This document shows, one piece after another, positions 18,864 through 27,946 of a stretch of 64,000 bases of DNA. Numbering within the stretch: position 1 is the first letter of the stretch; the number at the start of each line of letters is the position of its first letter. Location: NCBI RefSeq assembly GCF_024704385.1, contig NZ_JAJDFX010000002.1:2790001-2854000 (forward strand), in the 5' to 3' direction. Origin of the DNA: Cellulomonas sp. P24 (GTDB taxonomy: Bacteria > Actinomycetota > Actinomycetes > Actinomycetales > Cellulomonadaceae). The position numbers and the translations under genes were made by a program. The notes below the pieces were generated by a model, which did not search any database, had not been told where the DNA came from, and saw only the letters and a program-made list of their open reading frames with translations.

Positions 18864-20029
18864 CCGCCGTCAGGGAATACCTCGGCCGCAACTTGCGCCA
18901 GTACGGGATCATGGGCGCGCTCGTCTTGATCGTCCTTCTCTTCGAGTGGCTGACCGGCGGTCGGCTGCTGATGCCGAACAACGTCGCAGCGCTGGTCCAG
19001 CAGAACGCCTACGTCATGATCCTGGCCATCGGCATGGTCATGGTGATCGTCGCCGGGCACATCGACCTGTCGGTCGGTTCGGTGGTCGCGTTCGTCGGCG
19101 CCATCGTGGGTATCGCGATGGGCAAGTGGGATCTCCCCTGGCTCCTCGCGGTGCTCCTCGGCGTCGTCGCCGGCGCCCTCGTCGGCGTCTGGCAGGGCTA
19201 CTGGGTCGCCTACGTGGGCATCCCCGCCTTCATCGTCACCCTCGCCGGGATGCTGATCTTCCGCGGGCTCGCCATCGTGCTCGTGGGTACCACGATCGCC
19301 GGCCTGCCGAGCGGCTTCGTCGCCATCAGCAACGGGTACCTGCCGAACTTCCTCGGGTACACCGCGAACAGAGACGCGCTCACGCTCGCCATCGGCGTCG
19401 TGGCCGTCGCCGGTCTTGTGCTCGCACAGATGCGGTCGCGTGCCACGCTGAAGAAGCACGAGCTCGAGGTCGAGCCGATGGTCGCCTTCGTCGGCAAGAT
19501 CGTCCTGATGGCCGTGCTGTTCGGCGTGATCACCTGGATCCTGGCCGGCAGCACCGGCATGCCGATCGTGCTGATCATCGTGGGCGTGCTCATCCTGGCG
19601 TACACGTTCGTCCTCGGGCGGACCGTCTTCGGGCGCCACATCTACGCGATCGGTGGCAACCTCAACGCGGCGATCCTGTCCGGCGTCAACACGCACCGGG
19701 TGAACTTCGGGATCTTCGTGAACATCGGCGCGCTGGCCGGCGTGGCCGCGATCGTGACGACCTCGCGTGCCGGTGCGGCGGTGGCCGCAGCGGGTGACAG
19801 CTTCGAGCTCGATGCGATCGCCGCGTGCTTCATCGGTGGTACCGCGGTGACCGGTGGTGTCGGCAAGGTCTCCGGCGCCATGATCGGTGCCCTCATCATG
19901 GGCGTCCTCAACATGGGCCTGTCGATCATGAACGTCGACCCGTCCTGGCAGAAGGCGATCAAGGGCCTCGTGCTCCTCGCAGCCGTCGCCTTCGACCTCA
20001 TCAACAAGCGGCGCGCGTCCGGTCGCTGA
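18860..20029 (+). CDS. mmsB: Sugar ABC transporter permease
   Basis: A 389-residue CUT2 membrane component with about ten hydrophobic segments. The motif [16 protein letters not shown] and the C-terminal [31 protein letters not shown] are diagnostic of the XylH/RbsC/MmsB family. The ATG overlaps the ATPase stop (ATGA). With the preceding two genes it forms a complete importer. A strong terminator hairpin follows 21 bases after the stop. Confidence 0.95.
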   Translation: MTAVREYLGRNLRQYGIMGALVLIVLLFEWLTGGRLLMPNNVAALVQQNAYVMILAIGMVMVIVAGHIDLSVGSVVAFVGAIVGIAMGKWDLPWLLAVLLGVVAGALVGVWQGYWVAYVGIPAFIVTLAGMLIFRGLAIVLVGTTIAGLPSGFVAISNGYLPNFLGYTANRDALTLAIGVVAVAGLVLAQMRSRATLKKHELEVEPMVAFVGKIVLMAVLFGVITWILAGSTGMPIVLIIVGVLILAYTFVLGRTVFGRHIYAIGGNLNAAILSGVNTHRVNFGIFVNIGALAGVAAIVTTSRAGAAVAAAGDSFELDAIAACFIGGTAVTGGVGKVSGAMIGALIMGVLNMGLSIMNVDPSWQKAIKGLVLLAAVAFDLINKRRASGR

Positions 20030-20050
20030 CCGACACGCCTCGACACCATC

Positions 20051-20086
20051 GACGACGCCGGGTCCCGTACGGGGCCCGGCGTCGTC
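20051..20086 (+). terminator. Terminator of sugar transporter operon
   Basis: Arms 20051-20066 and 20071-20086 pair over 16 bp with one G-U pair, loop GTAC, just upstream of the next promoter. Confidence 0.75.
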
Positions 20087-20091
20087 GTGCC

Positions 20092-20097
20092 TAGGAT
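20092..20097 (+). promoter_or_regulatory. -10 box of leaderless lactonase promoter
   Basis: TAGGAT, 6 bases before the GTG at 20104. Confidence 0.6.
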
Positions 20098-20103
20098 CTG
20101 GTC

Positions 20104-21360
20104 GTGACCAGCACGCACCTCGACCTCTGGATCGGCACCTACCCGGTGGCCGGTGCCGGCAGCCCTGCGGGCCTCGGCGAAGGGATCTGGCGCGCCCGGG
20201 TCGACCCTGCGACGGGCACGTGGCACGGTGCTCGTCAGGTGGCCGAGCTGCCGGCCCCGTCGTTCCTGGTCGCCCACCCGTCAGGGAGCGTCGTCTACGC
20301 GGTCGGGGAGACGGCCGACGGCACCGTGACCGCCCTCGGCGCGGACGGTGTCGACCTGGACGACGGCCTGCTGCGCCCGCTCGGCACCGTGCGGTCCGGC
20401 GGGGAAGACCCGTGCCACCTCCTGCTGGCACCGGGTGCGACTGCGCTGTACGTGACGAACTACTCGTCCGGCACCGTCGGGGTGCTCCCCCTGGCGGCGG
20501 ACGGCACCTGGAGCGAAGGGGTGCTCGCCGCCGGGGGACCGGTCCAGGTGTTCACGGCGGCCGACTCCATGACGTCGGGTCCCGGCCCGGAGGTTGACCG
20601 CCAGGACGGACCGCACGCCCACGCGGCCCTGGTCGCGCCCGGCGGCCGCCACCTGCTCGTGACCGACCTGGGGACGGACGAACTCCGTCGGTACCGGATC
20701 CGGGGCGACGGGTTGCTGGAGGCGGGCGGCATCGCGGCACGGCTGCCGGCGGGCACCGGACCTCGCCACCTCGCCGCAGGCCCCGGAGGGCACGTGTACG
20801 TCGTCGGCGAGTTGGACAGCACGGTCCACGTCCTGCGCTGGGCGCCGGACACCGCCACGGCCGTGCTCGTGCAGACGGTGCCGGCGTGCAGCACGGCGCC
20901 ACGACCTGACGGTCGCGGTCGCCGCAACCTCGCCGCACACCTCGACGTCGTGGACCGGCGGGTCCTGGTCAGCGTCCGCGGCGCCGACGTCCTGACGTCG
21001 TTCGCGGTGAGCCCAGGAGGTTCCGAGCTCACCCCTCTCGGCGAGTGGCCGACCGGGGGGACCTGGCCGCGGCACTTCGCCGTGGTCGACGGGGCGGTGG
21101 TCGCCGCGAACCAGATCTCGTCGACCGTGGCCGTCGGCACCGTCGGCACCGACCGACCCGTCGGCACCGTCGGCTCCGACCGACCCGTCGGCACCGTCGG
21201 CTCCGACCGACCCGTCGGCACCGTCGGCTCCGACCGACCCGTCGGCACCGTCGGCACCGACCGACCCGTCACTCCCACCGAGGACGGCGCCGCTGCCGAA
21301 GCCGTCCGTCACCTGCTCGACCTTCCCGCGCCCGCCTGCGTCGTCCCGGTCGGGGTGTGA
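20104..21360 (+). CDS. Lactonase family beta-propeller protein
   Basis: A 418-residue protein of the 7-bladed lactonase family that includes 6-phosphogluconolactonase (Pgl/YbhE) and carboxy-muconate cyclase. Repeating blade signatures such as [56 protein letters not shown] and [20 protein letters not shown] support this. Near the C-terminus, five copies of a 9-residue unit (VGTVGSDRP or VGTVGTDRP) interrupt the last blade, an unusual expansion. The gene is only 4 bases upstream of mshA. Substrate is uncertain; hydrolysis of 6-phosphogluconolactone is possible. The GTG start fits the leaderless box upstream. Confidence 0.83.
   Translation: MTSTHLDLWIGTYPVAGAGSPAGLGEGIWRARVDPATGTWHGARQVAELPAPSFLVAHPSGSVVYAVGETADGTVTALGADGVDLDDGLLRPLGTVRSGGEDPCHLLLAPGATALYVTNYSSGTVGVLPLAADGTWSEGVLAAGGPVQVFTAADSMTSGPGPEVDRQDGPHAHAALVAPGGRHLLVTDLGTDELRRYRIRGDGLLEAGGIAARLPAGTGPRHLAAGPGGHVYVVGELDSTVHVLRWAPDTATAVLVQTVPACSTAPRPDGRGRRNLAAHLDVVDRRVLVSVRGADVLTSFAVSPGGSELTPLGEWPTGGTWPRHFAVVDGAVVAANQISSTVAVGTVGTDRPVGTVGSDRPVGTVGSDRPVGTVGSDRPVGTVGTDRPVTPTEDGAAAEAVRHLLDLPAPACVVPVGV
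21133..21267 (+). repeat. Five 27-bp tandem repeats in lactonase gene
   Basis: Five head-to-tail 27-base units (21133-21159, 21160-21186, 21187-21213, 21214-21240, 21241-21267), each encoding VGTVGxDRP with x = Ser or Thr. The three inner units are identical; the outer two share ACC in place of TCC. A likely variable-number repeat that keeps the frame. Confidence 0.95.
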
Positions 21361-21364
21361 CGCG

Positions 21365-22702
21365 GTGCTCCACGGGACCCACCGCCAGCTCCGGATCGCG
21401 ATGCTGTCGGTCCACACGTCTCCGCTCGACCAGCCCGGCATCGGTGACGCCGGTGGGATGAACGTCTACGTCTCGGAGCTGTCGCAGGCGCTCGCCCGGC
21501 GCGGAGCACGGGTCGAGATCTTCACGCGGGCGACGTCGTCGGCCCTCCCGGAGACGGTGATCCTTCCCGGCACCGATGCCGACGGCAGGCTCCTCGACCG
21601 GGAGCAGGCGCGTGCGATCCTGCTCGGCGACGAGGTCGACGTGGGAGTGGTGCCCCCCGTCCTGGTGCACCACGTGCCGGCAGGTCCGTTCGAGGGCCTC
21701 GACAAGAGCGACCTGCCGGGACAGCTGTGCGCGATGACGGCGGGGGTCCTGCGGTCCGAGGCGGCGCGCGCGGCGGGGTGGTACGACGTCGTGCACTCCC
21801 ACTACTGGTTGTCCGGTCAGGTGGGGTGGCTCGCGGCCGACCGGTGGGACGTGCCGCTCGTGCACACGATGCACACGATGGCGCGCGTCAAGAACGCTGC
21901 GCTCGCGCCGGGGGACACGCCGGAGCCGCACGGCAGGATGATCGGCGAGGAGCAGGTGGTCGCGGAGGCCGACGCCCTGATCGCGAGCACCGACGAGGAG
22001 GCGCGGGACCTCGTGGAGCTGTACGGGGCGGCCCCGGATCGCGTGCGGACGGTCGCCCCGGGTGTCGACCTCGACCTGTTCACGCCGGGTGACCGTGCGG
22101 CGGCGCGCGCCAGGCTCGGGCTCGACGCGACCGGTCCGCTCGTGCTGTTCGCCGGTCGCGTGCAGCCGCTCAAGGGTCCGGACGTCCTGGTCCAGGCCCT
22201 GGCGGTGCTCCGGGCGAGCGGGCGCCCGGTGCCGACGCTCGTGGTGCTCGGTGGTCCGAGCGGACGTCCGACGGCGGTCCGTGAGCTCGCGGCCCTCGCG
22301 GCGGCCTCCGGGGTGTCCGACCACGTGATCGTCCGCCCGCCGGTGCCCCGGTCGGTGCTGGTCGACTGGTACCGCGCCGCCGACCTGGTCGCGATGCCGT
22401 CGCGCAGCGAGTCGTTCGGTCTGGTCGCGGCCGAGGCGCAGGCGAGCGGGACACCGGTCCTCGCCGCAGGTGTCGGAGGTCTCCGGTCGGTCGTGGCCGA
22501 CGGCACGTCGGGTCGGCTGGTGGCCGGGCACGACCCCGAGACCTGGGCGGCGGCGATCGGCGAGCTGCTCGCCGACGACGCGGCCCGGGTCGTGCTGGGT
22601 CAGGGCGCCCGCGCGCACGCGCTGCAGTTCGGCTGGGATGCCTCGGCGGACAAGGTGCTGCGCGTGTACGACGAGGCTCGACGGCGCCGCTCGGAGCGGT
22701 GA
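21365..22702 (+). CDS. mshA: D-inositol-3-phosphate glycosyltransferase
   Basis: A 445-residue GT4, GT-B fold glycosyltransferase making GlcNAc-inositol phosphate, the first step of mycothiol synthesis. It has [48 protein letters not shown], the core [12 protein letters not shown] and the EX7E-type segment [20 protein letters not shown]. These are MshA hallmarks. The GTG start sits 4 bases after the lactonase stop. gpmA and senX3-regX3 follow, as near mshA in mycobacteria. Confidence 0.93.
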   Translation: MLHGTHRQLRIAMLSVHTSPLDQPGIGDAGGMNVYVSELSQALARRGARVEIFTRATSSALPETVILPGTDADGRLLDREQARAILLGDEVDVGVVPPVLVHHVPAGPFEGLDKSDLPGQLCAMTAGVLRSEAARAAGWYDVVHSHYWLSGQVGWLAADRWDVPLVHTMHTMARVKNAALAPGDTPEPHGRMIGEEQVVAEADALIASTDEEARDLVELYGAAPDRVRTVAPGVDLDLFTPGDRAAARARLGLDATGPLVLFAGRVQPLKGPDVLVQALAVLRASGRPVPTLVVLGGPSGRPTAVRELAALAAASGVSDHVIVRPPVPRSVLVDWYRAADLVAMPSRSESFGLVAAEAQASGTPVLAAGVGGLRSVVADGTSGRLVAGHDPETWAAAIGELLADDAARVVLGQGARAHALQFGWDASADKVLRVYDEARRRRSER

Positions 22703-22849
22703 GGCGACGCACGCCGCAGTGCTGACACCGGTGCGTGATGCGGTGCCCGCGACGGTGCGCACGGTGGTGGGGCGGGCACAGTCGGACCCCGTGCCCACAG
22801 GCCGGAAGTCCTCCGGGCGGGTCTCCGGCGATGGGGCAGGATAGGAGCC

Positions 22850-23590
22850 ATGACCTATACCCTCGTGCTGCTCCGCCACGGCGAGAGCGAGTGGAACGCC
22901 AAGAACCTGTTCACCGGCTGGGTGGACGTCGCCCTGTCCGAGAAGGGCATCGCTGAGGCCGTGCGCGGTGGCAAGCTGCTCACCGACGCGGGTGTCCTGC
23001 CGGACGTCGTGCACACGTCGCTCCTGCGCCGCGCCATCACGACCGCCAACCTCGCCCTCGACGCGGCGGACCGTCACTGGATCCCCGTCAAGCGGAGCTG
23101 GCGGCTGAACGAGCGCCACTACGGCGCGCTGCAGGGCAAGGACAAGAAGCAGACGCTGGCGACGTACGGCGAGGAGCAGTTCATGCTCTGGCGCCGTTCC
23201 TACGACGTCCCGCCGCCGGACATCGAGCTCGGCTCGGAGTTCTCGCAGGACGCCGACCCGCGGTACGCGGACGCGCCGGTCGTGCAGGCCGAGTGCCTGA
23301 AGGACGTCCTGGACCGGGCGCTGCCGTACTGGTCGAGCGACATCGTCCCGGACCTGCGTGCCGGCAAGACGGTGCTGGTCGCGGCGCACGGCAACTCGAT
23401 CCGGGCGATCGTGAAGTTCCTCGACGACATCGACGACGAGACGATCGCCGGGATCAACATCCCGACCGGCATCCCGCTGCAGTACGAGCTGGACGAGGAG
23501 TCGCTCAAGCCCGTCGTCAAGGGCGGGACGTACCTCGACCCCGACGCCGCGGCCGAGGCCATCAAGGCAGTGGCGAACCAGGGTCGCTGA
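22850..23590 (+). CDS. gpmA: 2,3-bisphosphoglycerate-dependent phosphoglycerate mutase
   Basis: A 246-residue glycolytic enzyme. The phosphohistidine motif LRHGESEWN places the catalytic His at residue 10; [22 protein letters not shown] and the second histidine in [10 protein letters not shown] are all typical. Length matches dPGM. The ATG at 22850 has CAGGAT ending 7 bases upstream, a weaker variant of the leaderless pattern. The 147-base gap to mshA shows nothing else. Confidence 0.96.
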   Translation: MTYTLVLLRHGESEWNAKNLFTGWVDVALSEKGIAEAVRGGKLLTDAGVLPDVVHTSLLRRAITTANLALDAADRHWIPVKRSWRLNERHYGALQGKDKKQTLATYGEEQFMLWRRSYDVPPPDIELGSEFSQDADPRYADAPVVQAECLKDVLDRALPYWSSDIVPDLRAGKTVLVAAHGNSIRAIVKFLDDIDDETIAGINIPTGIPLQYELDEESLKPVVKGGTYLDPDAAAEAIKAVANQGR

Positions 23591-23600
23591 CCGGGTCGCC

Positions 23601-23654
23601 CGACGTACGACGAGGGGGAGGAGCCAGCAGGCTCCTCCCCCTCGTCGTACGTCG
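23601..23654. terminator. Bidirectional terminator gpmA/phoU
   Basis: Perfect 24-bp arms at 23601-23624 and 23631-23654 with loop CAGCAG, between convergent gpmA and phoU. One of the strongest hairpins in the window. Confidence 0.85.
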
Positions 23655-23686
23655 CCGGTGTCGTGCTCCGGGCGACCGGTGAGGTC

Positions 23687-24352
23687 TCAGTGCGAGATGG
23701 CCGACTCCTCGGCGCCGAAGTCGCCGGTGACCAGGTACGTCACGCGGCGGGCGATCGAGACGCCGTGGTCGCCGAACCGCTCGTAGTACCGCCCGAGGAG
23801 CGTGACGTCGACGGTCTCCTGCGGGGTGCCCGTCCAGCCGCCACCGAGCAGCGCCGTGAAGGTGTCCTCGTGCAGCGCGTCGAGCAGGTCGTCGTCGCGC
23901 TCGATGTCCTCGGCGACGGCGAGGTCGTGGGTCTTGAGCAGCGTCGTGGTGCGTCGAGCGACCCGGCACGCCGCGTCGTGCATCTCGGCGAAGGTGCCGG
24001 ACAACGACGGCGGGATGGCCTCGTGCGGGTACCGGCCGCGGGCGACCTGCGCGACGTGGCGGGCGAGGTCACCCATGCGCTCCAGGGTCGCGCTCATCCG
24101 CAGCGCCGAGACCACGACGCGAAGGTCCGTCGCGACGGGCTGCTGCTGGGCGAGGAGGTGGATGCACCGCTCGTCGAGGTCGCGCTCGAGCGAGTCGATC
24201 GCCAGGTCGTCGGTGATCACCGACTCGGCGACCTGCAGATCGGCGTTCAGCAGCGCGTTGCCGGCGCTCGTGATCGCTCTCTCGACCCGCTCGCTCATGG
24301 TCGCCAGGTCCTCACCGAGCTGACGCAGCTCGGCTTCGAAGATCTCCCGCAT
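23687..24352 (-). CDS. phoU: Phosphate-signalling protein PhoU
   Basis: A 221-residue all-helical protein made of two three-helix repeats with the ExxxD-type metal/signature segments: MREIFEAELRQLGEDL at the start, SLERDLDERCIHLLAQQQPVATDLR, and the second-repeat equivalent RYYERFGDHGVSIARRV. PhoU links the Pst transporter to the SenX3 kinase and keeps the phosphate regulon off in high phosphate. GAGAGGG precedes the ATG. It is divergent from senX3, and GTTCACC sites lie between them. Confidence 0.95.
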   Translation of the reverse strand: MREIFEAELRQLGEDLATMSERVERAITSAGNALLNADLQVAESVITDDLAIDSLERDLDERCIHLLAQQQPVATDLRVVVSALRMSATLERMGDLARHVAQVARGRYPHEAIPPSLSGTFAEMHDAACRVARRTTTLLKTHDLAVAEDIERDDDLLDALHEDTFTALLGGGWTGTPQETVDVTLLGRYYERFGDHGVSIARRVTYLVTGDFGAEESAISH

Positions 24353-24397
24353 GTCATCCCTCTCGTCGTGCTGCTGCGGCGAATCGTGCCAGCAGGA

Positions 24398-24426
24398 GGT
24401 GAACAGGTCGGACCGCCCAGGTGAAC
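24398..24426 (-). promoter_or_regulatory. Pho-box repeats, phoU/senX3 promoter
   Basis: GGTGAAC at 24398-24404 and 24420-24426 (GTTCACC on the minus strand), 22 bases apart, twice the 11-base helical repeat of PhoP/RegX3-type boxes. Suggests phosphate control of phoU and autoregulation of senX3-regX3. Confidence 0.6.
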
Positions 24427-24486
24427 ATCCGACGTCGCATGCCCGTGGGGCGCAGTGGGCGCCATCGTAGCCGCCGGCGGTGACCG

Positions 24487-24492
24487 TACGCT
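24487..24492 (+). promoter_or_regulatory. -10 box of leaderless senX3 promoter
   Basis: TACGCT, 6 bases before the senX3 GTG at 24499. Confidence 0.55.
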
Positions 24493-24498
24493 GGCGGT

Positions 24499-25743
24499 GT
24501 GGACGGAATCACGATCGTACTCGCCGGCCTTCTCGGGCTGGTGACCGGAGTCGGGGCGACCCTGGCGTTCCGGTTCAGCGAGCGCACCCAGCGGACCATC
24601 CCCGACGCCGAGCCGCGTGAGCTCGACGAGGGGCTCGTCCGCGTGCTCGCGGTGCTCCGGTCGGCGGCCGTCGTCGTCGACGACACCGACCGGGTCGTGC
24701 GTGCGAGCCCGCCCGCGTACTCGCTGGGGATCGTCCGGGACGGCCGGCTGGTGCACGCCGCGATCCAGGACCTGATCGAGGACGTGCGGACCACCGGTGA
24801 GATCCGCGACGAGGAGCTCGAGCTGCCGCGGGGACCCGTCGGTCGCGGGATGGTGATGCTGCAGGTCCGGGTCGCGTACGTCGGGCCCGGTCTCCTCCTG
24901 GTGCTCGCGGAGGACCGCACCGAGGCGCGTCGGCTCGAGGCGATCCGGCGGGACTTCGTCGTCAACGTGTCCCACGAGCTCAAGACTCCCGTCGGTGCTC
25001 TCGCCCTGCTGGCCGAGACGGTGGAGTCCGCCGCCGACGACCCCGACACGGTGCGACGGTTCGCCGGTCGGATGCAGCAGGAGGCCATCCGGCTCTCGGC
25101 CCTCGTGCACGAGATCATCGAGCTGAGCAGGTTGCAGGTGGCCGGGGCTCTCGAGGAGGCCGCGCTGGTCCAGGTGGACGACGTCATCGCCGAGGCGGTC
25201 GACCGTGCGCGGACGTCGGCGTCGGCGAAGCAGATGCGGCTCGAGGTCGGCGGGGAGCGCGGTGTGGTCGTGTTCGGCGACCACGGGCTCCTCGTCACCG
25301 CGGTCCGCAACCTGCTGGACAACGCCGTCGCGTACTCGGGGGCCGGGACCCGGGTCGGGGTCGGGGTGCGCACCGACGCCGGCATCGTCGAGATCGCGGT
25401 CGTCGACGAGGGGATCGGCATCGAGGAGCGTGAGCAGGAGCGGGTGTTCGAGCGGTTCTACCGGGTCGACCCGGCGCGGTCGCGTGACACCGGGGGCACC
25501 GGCCTCGGGCTCAGCATCGTCAAGCACGTCGCAGCGGACCACGGTGGCGAGGTGACGATCTGGTCGCGGCCCGGCCGCGGGTCCACCTTCACGCTCCGGC
25601 TCCCGGCGGGTGACGCCGCCCATCGGCACGACGGGCCGGGCGGAGCCGACCTCGACACGCACGCACTGCCCCCCGTCGTCCCCCCACGGGCGGTGCAGCA
25701 ACCGGCTGCCCCGACCCCGCTCACCAAGGAGGTGGATGCGTGA
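24499..25743 (+). CDS. senX3: Phosphate-sensing histidine kinase SenX3
   Basis: A 414-residue sensor kinase. One hydrophobic N-terminal segment (about 3-25) is visible, then a PAS-like region (about 45-145), the H-box FVVNVSHELKTPVGAL near 153-168, and the ATP-binding N (RNLLDNAVAYS), G1 (DEGIGI) and G2 (GGTGLGLSIV) boxes. An unstructured Pro-rich tail ends the protein. It acts with RegX3, Pst and PhoU in the phosphate-starvation response. Its stop overlaps the regX3 GTG. GTG 24499 fits the leaderless box. Confidence 0.95.
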   Translation: MDGITIVLAGLLGLVTGVGATLAFRFSERTQRTIPDAEPRELDEGLVRVLAVLRSAAVVVDDTDRVVRASPPAYSLGIVRDGRLVHAAIQDLIEDVRTTGEIRDEELELPRGPVGRGMVMLQVRVAYVGPGLLLVLAEDRTEARRLEAIRRDFVVNVSHELKTPVGALALLAETVESAADDPDTVRRFAGRMQQEAIRLSALVHEIIELSRLQVAGALEEAALVQVDDVIAEAVDRARTSASAKQMRLEVGGERGVVVFGDHGLLVTAVRNLLDNAVAYSGAGTRVGVGVRTDAGIVEIAVVDEGIGIEEREQERVFERFYRVDPARSRDTGGTGLGLSIVKHVAADHGGEVTIWSRPGRGSTFTLRLPAGDAAHRHDGPGGADLDTHALPPVVPPRAVQQPAAPTPLTKEVDA

Positions 25744-26477
25744 CCCGCATCCTGCTCGTCGAGGACGAAGAGTCCTACCGCGACCCGTTGACCTATCAGC
25801 TCACCCGTGAGGGGTACGACGTGATCGCGGTCGGCAACGGCCTCGACGCGCTCGAGTCGTTCGACGCGGACGGCGCCGACCTCGTCCTGCTGGACCTGAT
25901 GCTGCCGGGACTCTCCGGCACGGAGGTGTGCCGACGGCTGCGGGCCCGGAGCAACGTCCCGGTCATCATGCTCACCGCGAAGGACAGCGAGATCGACAAG
26001 GTCGTGGGTCTCGAGATCGGCGCCGACGACTACGTCACCAAGCCGTACTCGTTCCGCGAGCTCCTGGCGCGGGTGCGCGCCGTGCTCCGGCGGCAGCAGG
26101 CGCCGGCCGAGGACGACGCCGGTGAGGGGGTCCTCGAGGTCGGTCCGGTCCGGCTCGACGTCGAGCGGCACACGGTGACGGTGGCGGACCAGTCGGTGTC
26201 GTTCCCGCTCAAGGAGTTCGAGCTGCTCGAGTTCCTCATGCGGAACGCCGGGCGGGTGCTCACGCGGGGACAGCTCATCGACCGGGTCTGGGGCTCGAAC
26301 TACGTCGGCGACACCAAGACCCTCGACGTCCACGTGAAGCGCGTGCGCGCCAAGATCGAGGAGGACCCGGCGGTACCGCTGCTGCTGCTGACCGTCCGAG
26401 GGCTGGGGTACAAGCTCGTGGACGACGCAACGGGGCGCGGCGGCAACGACGGGGCGGTGGCGTCCGGGCGGCAGTAG
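25740..26477 (+). CDS. regX3: Phosphate response regulator RegX3
   Basis: A 245-residue OmpR/PhoB-type regulator. The receiver domain starts RILLVEDEESYR with the phospho-accepting Asp in LLDLMLPG, the Lys in VTKPYSFREL, and the switch Thr in MLTAKDS. The C-terminal winged helix ends with TLDVHVKRVRAKIEEDP and VRGLGYKL. It is translationally coupled to senX3 (GTGA). Expected targets are the GTTCACC repeats before pstS and between phoU and senX3. Confidence 0.96.
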   Translation: MTRILLVEDEESYRDPLTYQLTREGYDVIAVGNGLDALESFDADGADLVLLDLMLPGLSGTEVCRRLRARSNVPVIMLTAKDSEIDKVVGLEIGADDYVTKPYSFRELLARVRAVLRRQQAPAEDDAGEGVLEVGPVRLDVERHTVTVADQSVSFPLKEFELLEFLMRNAGRVLTRGQLIDRVWGSNYVGDTKTLDVHVKRVRAKIEEDPAVPLLLLTVRGLGYKLVDDATGRGGNDGAVASGRQ

Positions 26478-26590
26478 CGGCGCACGGGCAACGGCGCGGC
26501 AGCGGCTGCGCCGGTGGTGGCGCGTCGGTGCGCCGCCGGGGCGTCCGATCGGGTGACCCACCGTTCCGTGAAGGTCAACCGTCGCGCACC

Positions 26591-26608
26591 GTTCACCCTG
26601 CGTTCACC
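26591..26608 (+). promoter_or_regulatory. Pho box upstream of pstS
   Basis: Two direct GTTCACC units at 26591-26597 and 26602-26608, an exact 11-base period, the pattern bound by actinobacterial PhoP/RegX3. A related GTCAACC lies at 26574-26580. Confidence 0.8.
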
Positions 26609-26639
26609 TTGGTCGGGCGAACCGGACACCTCTGTTCCT

Positions 26640-26645
26640 TAGCGT
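26640..26645 (+). promoter_or_regulatory. -10 box of pstS promoter
   Basis: TAGCGT about 31 bases downstream of the Pho box; the -35 position has no consensus, as expected for an activator-dependent promoter. Confidence 0.45.
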
Positions 26646-26707
26646 TCGACGCGGACCGGGTTCCTGAGCCCGGTATGTGAGGCGAAGGAAACCAGAGAGG
26701 GAACACC

Positions 26708-27847
26708 GTGAAGGTTCAGAAGGCCGCGCGCCTGGCAGGCTTGTCCAGCGCCGTGCTCATCAGTGCGATCGCGCTCACCGGCTGCGGGTCGGACTCGAAC
26801 ACCGGGGCTGCGTCGACCGGCAACAGCACCGCGACCTCGGCCACGAGCGCCGCGAAGGTCGACTGCGGCACCGGCGGCACGCTCAACGCGGAAGGCTCCT
26901 CGGCGCAGAAGAACGCGATCGAGCAGGCCATCTCGTCGTTCGGCTCCGTGTGCCCCGACATCACCGTGAACTACAACCCGACCGGCTCAGGCTCGGGCAT
27001 CAAGAACTTCAACGCCGGCCTCGTGCAGTTCGCCGGGTCGGACTCCGCGCTCAGCGCGGAGAAGGGCGAGGTCGACGCGGCGAAGGCCCGTTGCACCGGG
27101 AACGACGCGTGGAACCTCCCGATGGTGACCGGCCCGATCGCCGTGGCGTACAACGTCTCCGGCGTCAGCACGCTGGTCCTCGACGGCCCGACGGTCGCGA
27201 AGATCTTCAAGGGTGACATCAAGACCTGGGACGACGCGGCGATCAAGACGCTGAACCCGTCGGTCACGCTCCCGAGCGAGCCGATCCACGTGTTCTTCCG
27301 GTCGGACGAGTCCGGGACGACGGACAACTTCACCAAGTACCTCGGTGCAGCCTCGAAGGGCGTCTGGACCGAGGCGCACGCGAAGTCGTGGCCGGCCACG
27401 GGTGCGGGCGAGGGCCGTGAGAAGTCGTCCGGTGTCTCCGAGGGCGTCAAGACCACCGAGGGTGGCATCACCTACACCGAGTGGTCCTACGCGAAGGACA
27501 ACAAGCTGGGCGTCGCCCAGATCGACAACGGCTCGGGCGCCGTCGAGCTCACCCCCGAGACCGTCGGCACCGCCGTCGCCTCGGCGAAGCGTGACGGCAC
27601 CGGGAACGACCTGCGTCTCTCGCTCGACTACGGGACGAGCGTCAAGGGTGCGTACCCGATCCTCCTGGTGACGTACGAGATCGTCTGCTCCACGGGCCTG
27701 AACGCGAACGACACCGCGATGGAGAAGGCGTTCCTGACGCACTTCGCCTCGAACGAGGTGCAGACCGGCCTCGTCGACCTCGGCTACGCTCCGTTGCCGG
27801 ACTCGATCTCGGCCGAGCTCAAGACGGCGATCGCCGCGATCTCCTGA
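26708..27847 (+). CDS. pstS: Phosphate-binding lipoprotein PstS
   Basis: A 379-residue high-affinity phosphate-binding protein. Signal peptide with lipobox ALTGCG (Cys26), followed by a Ser/Thr/Ala-rich spacer and the binding fold: LNAEGSSAQKNAIEQ, PTGSGSGIKNF, FAGSDSAL, and FRSDESGTTDNFTKYL contacting phosphate. The GTG start follows GAGAGGGAAC. First gene of the pst operon, expressed from the Pho-box promoter. Confidence 0.96.
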   Translation: MKVQKAARLAGLSSAVLISAIALTGCGSDSNTGAASTGNSTATSATSAAKVDCGTGGTLNAEGSSAQKNAIEQAISSFGSVCPDITVNYNPTGSGSGIKNFNAGLVQFAGSDSALSAEKGEVDAAKARCTGNDAWNLPMVTGPIAVAYNVSGVSTLVLDGPTVAKIFKGDIKTWDDAAIKTLNPSVTLPSEPIHVFFRSDESGTTDNFTKYLGAASKGVWTEAHAKSWPATGAGEGREKSSGVSEGVKTTEGGITYTEWSYAKDNKLGVAQIDNGSGAVELTPETVGTAVASAKRDGTGNDLRLSLDYGTSVKGAYPILLVTYEIVCSTGLNANDTAMEKAFLTHFASNEVQTGLVDLGYAPLPDSISAELKTAIAAIS

Positions 27848-27868
27848 TCGCACGACCCGCGTCGCGTC

Positions 27869-27904
27869 GCGCCCCGTCCAGCCCCTGGTGGCCGGACGGG
27901 GCGC
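27869..27904 (+). promoter_or_regulatory. Hairpin between pstS and pstC
   Basis: GCGCCCCGTCC (27869-27879) pairs with GGACGGGGCGC (27894-27904) around a 14-base loop, 21 bases after pstS. Likely sets the ratio of binding protein to membrane components. Confidence 0.6.
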
Positions 27905-27946
27905 GGCTGCGGCACCATCTGTAGGACACCGGAACGAAGGACGCTG

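Noticed and set aside
21133-21267. Possible CRISPR array
   Set aside because: Repeats are contiguous with no spacers and encode an in-frame VGTVGxDRP peptide.
21269-23389. 706-codon minus-strand ORF across mshA and gpmA
   Set aside because: Opposite-strand artefact; mshA and gpmA are well conserved on the plus strand.
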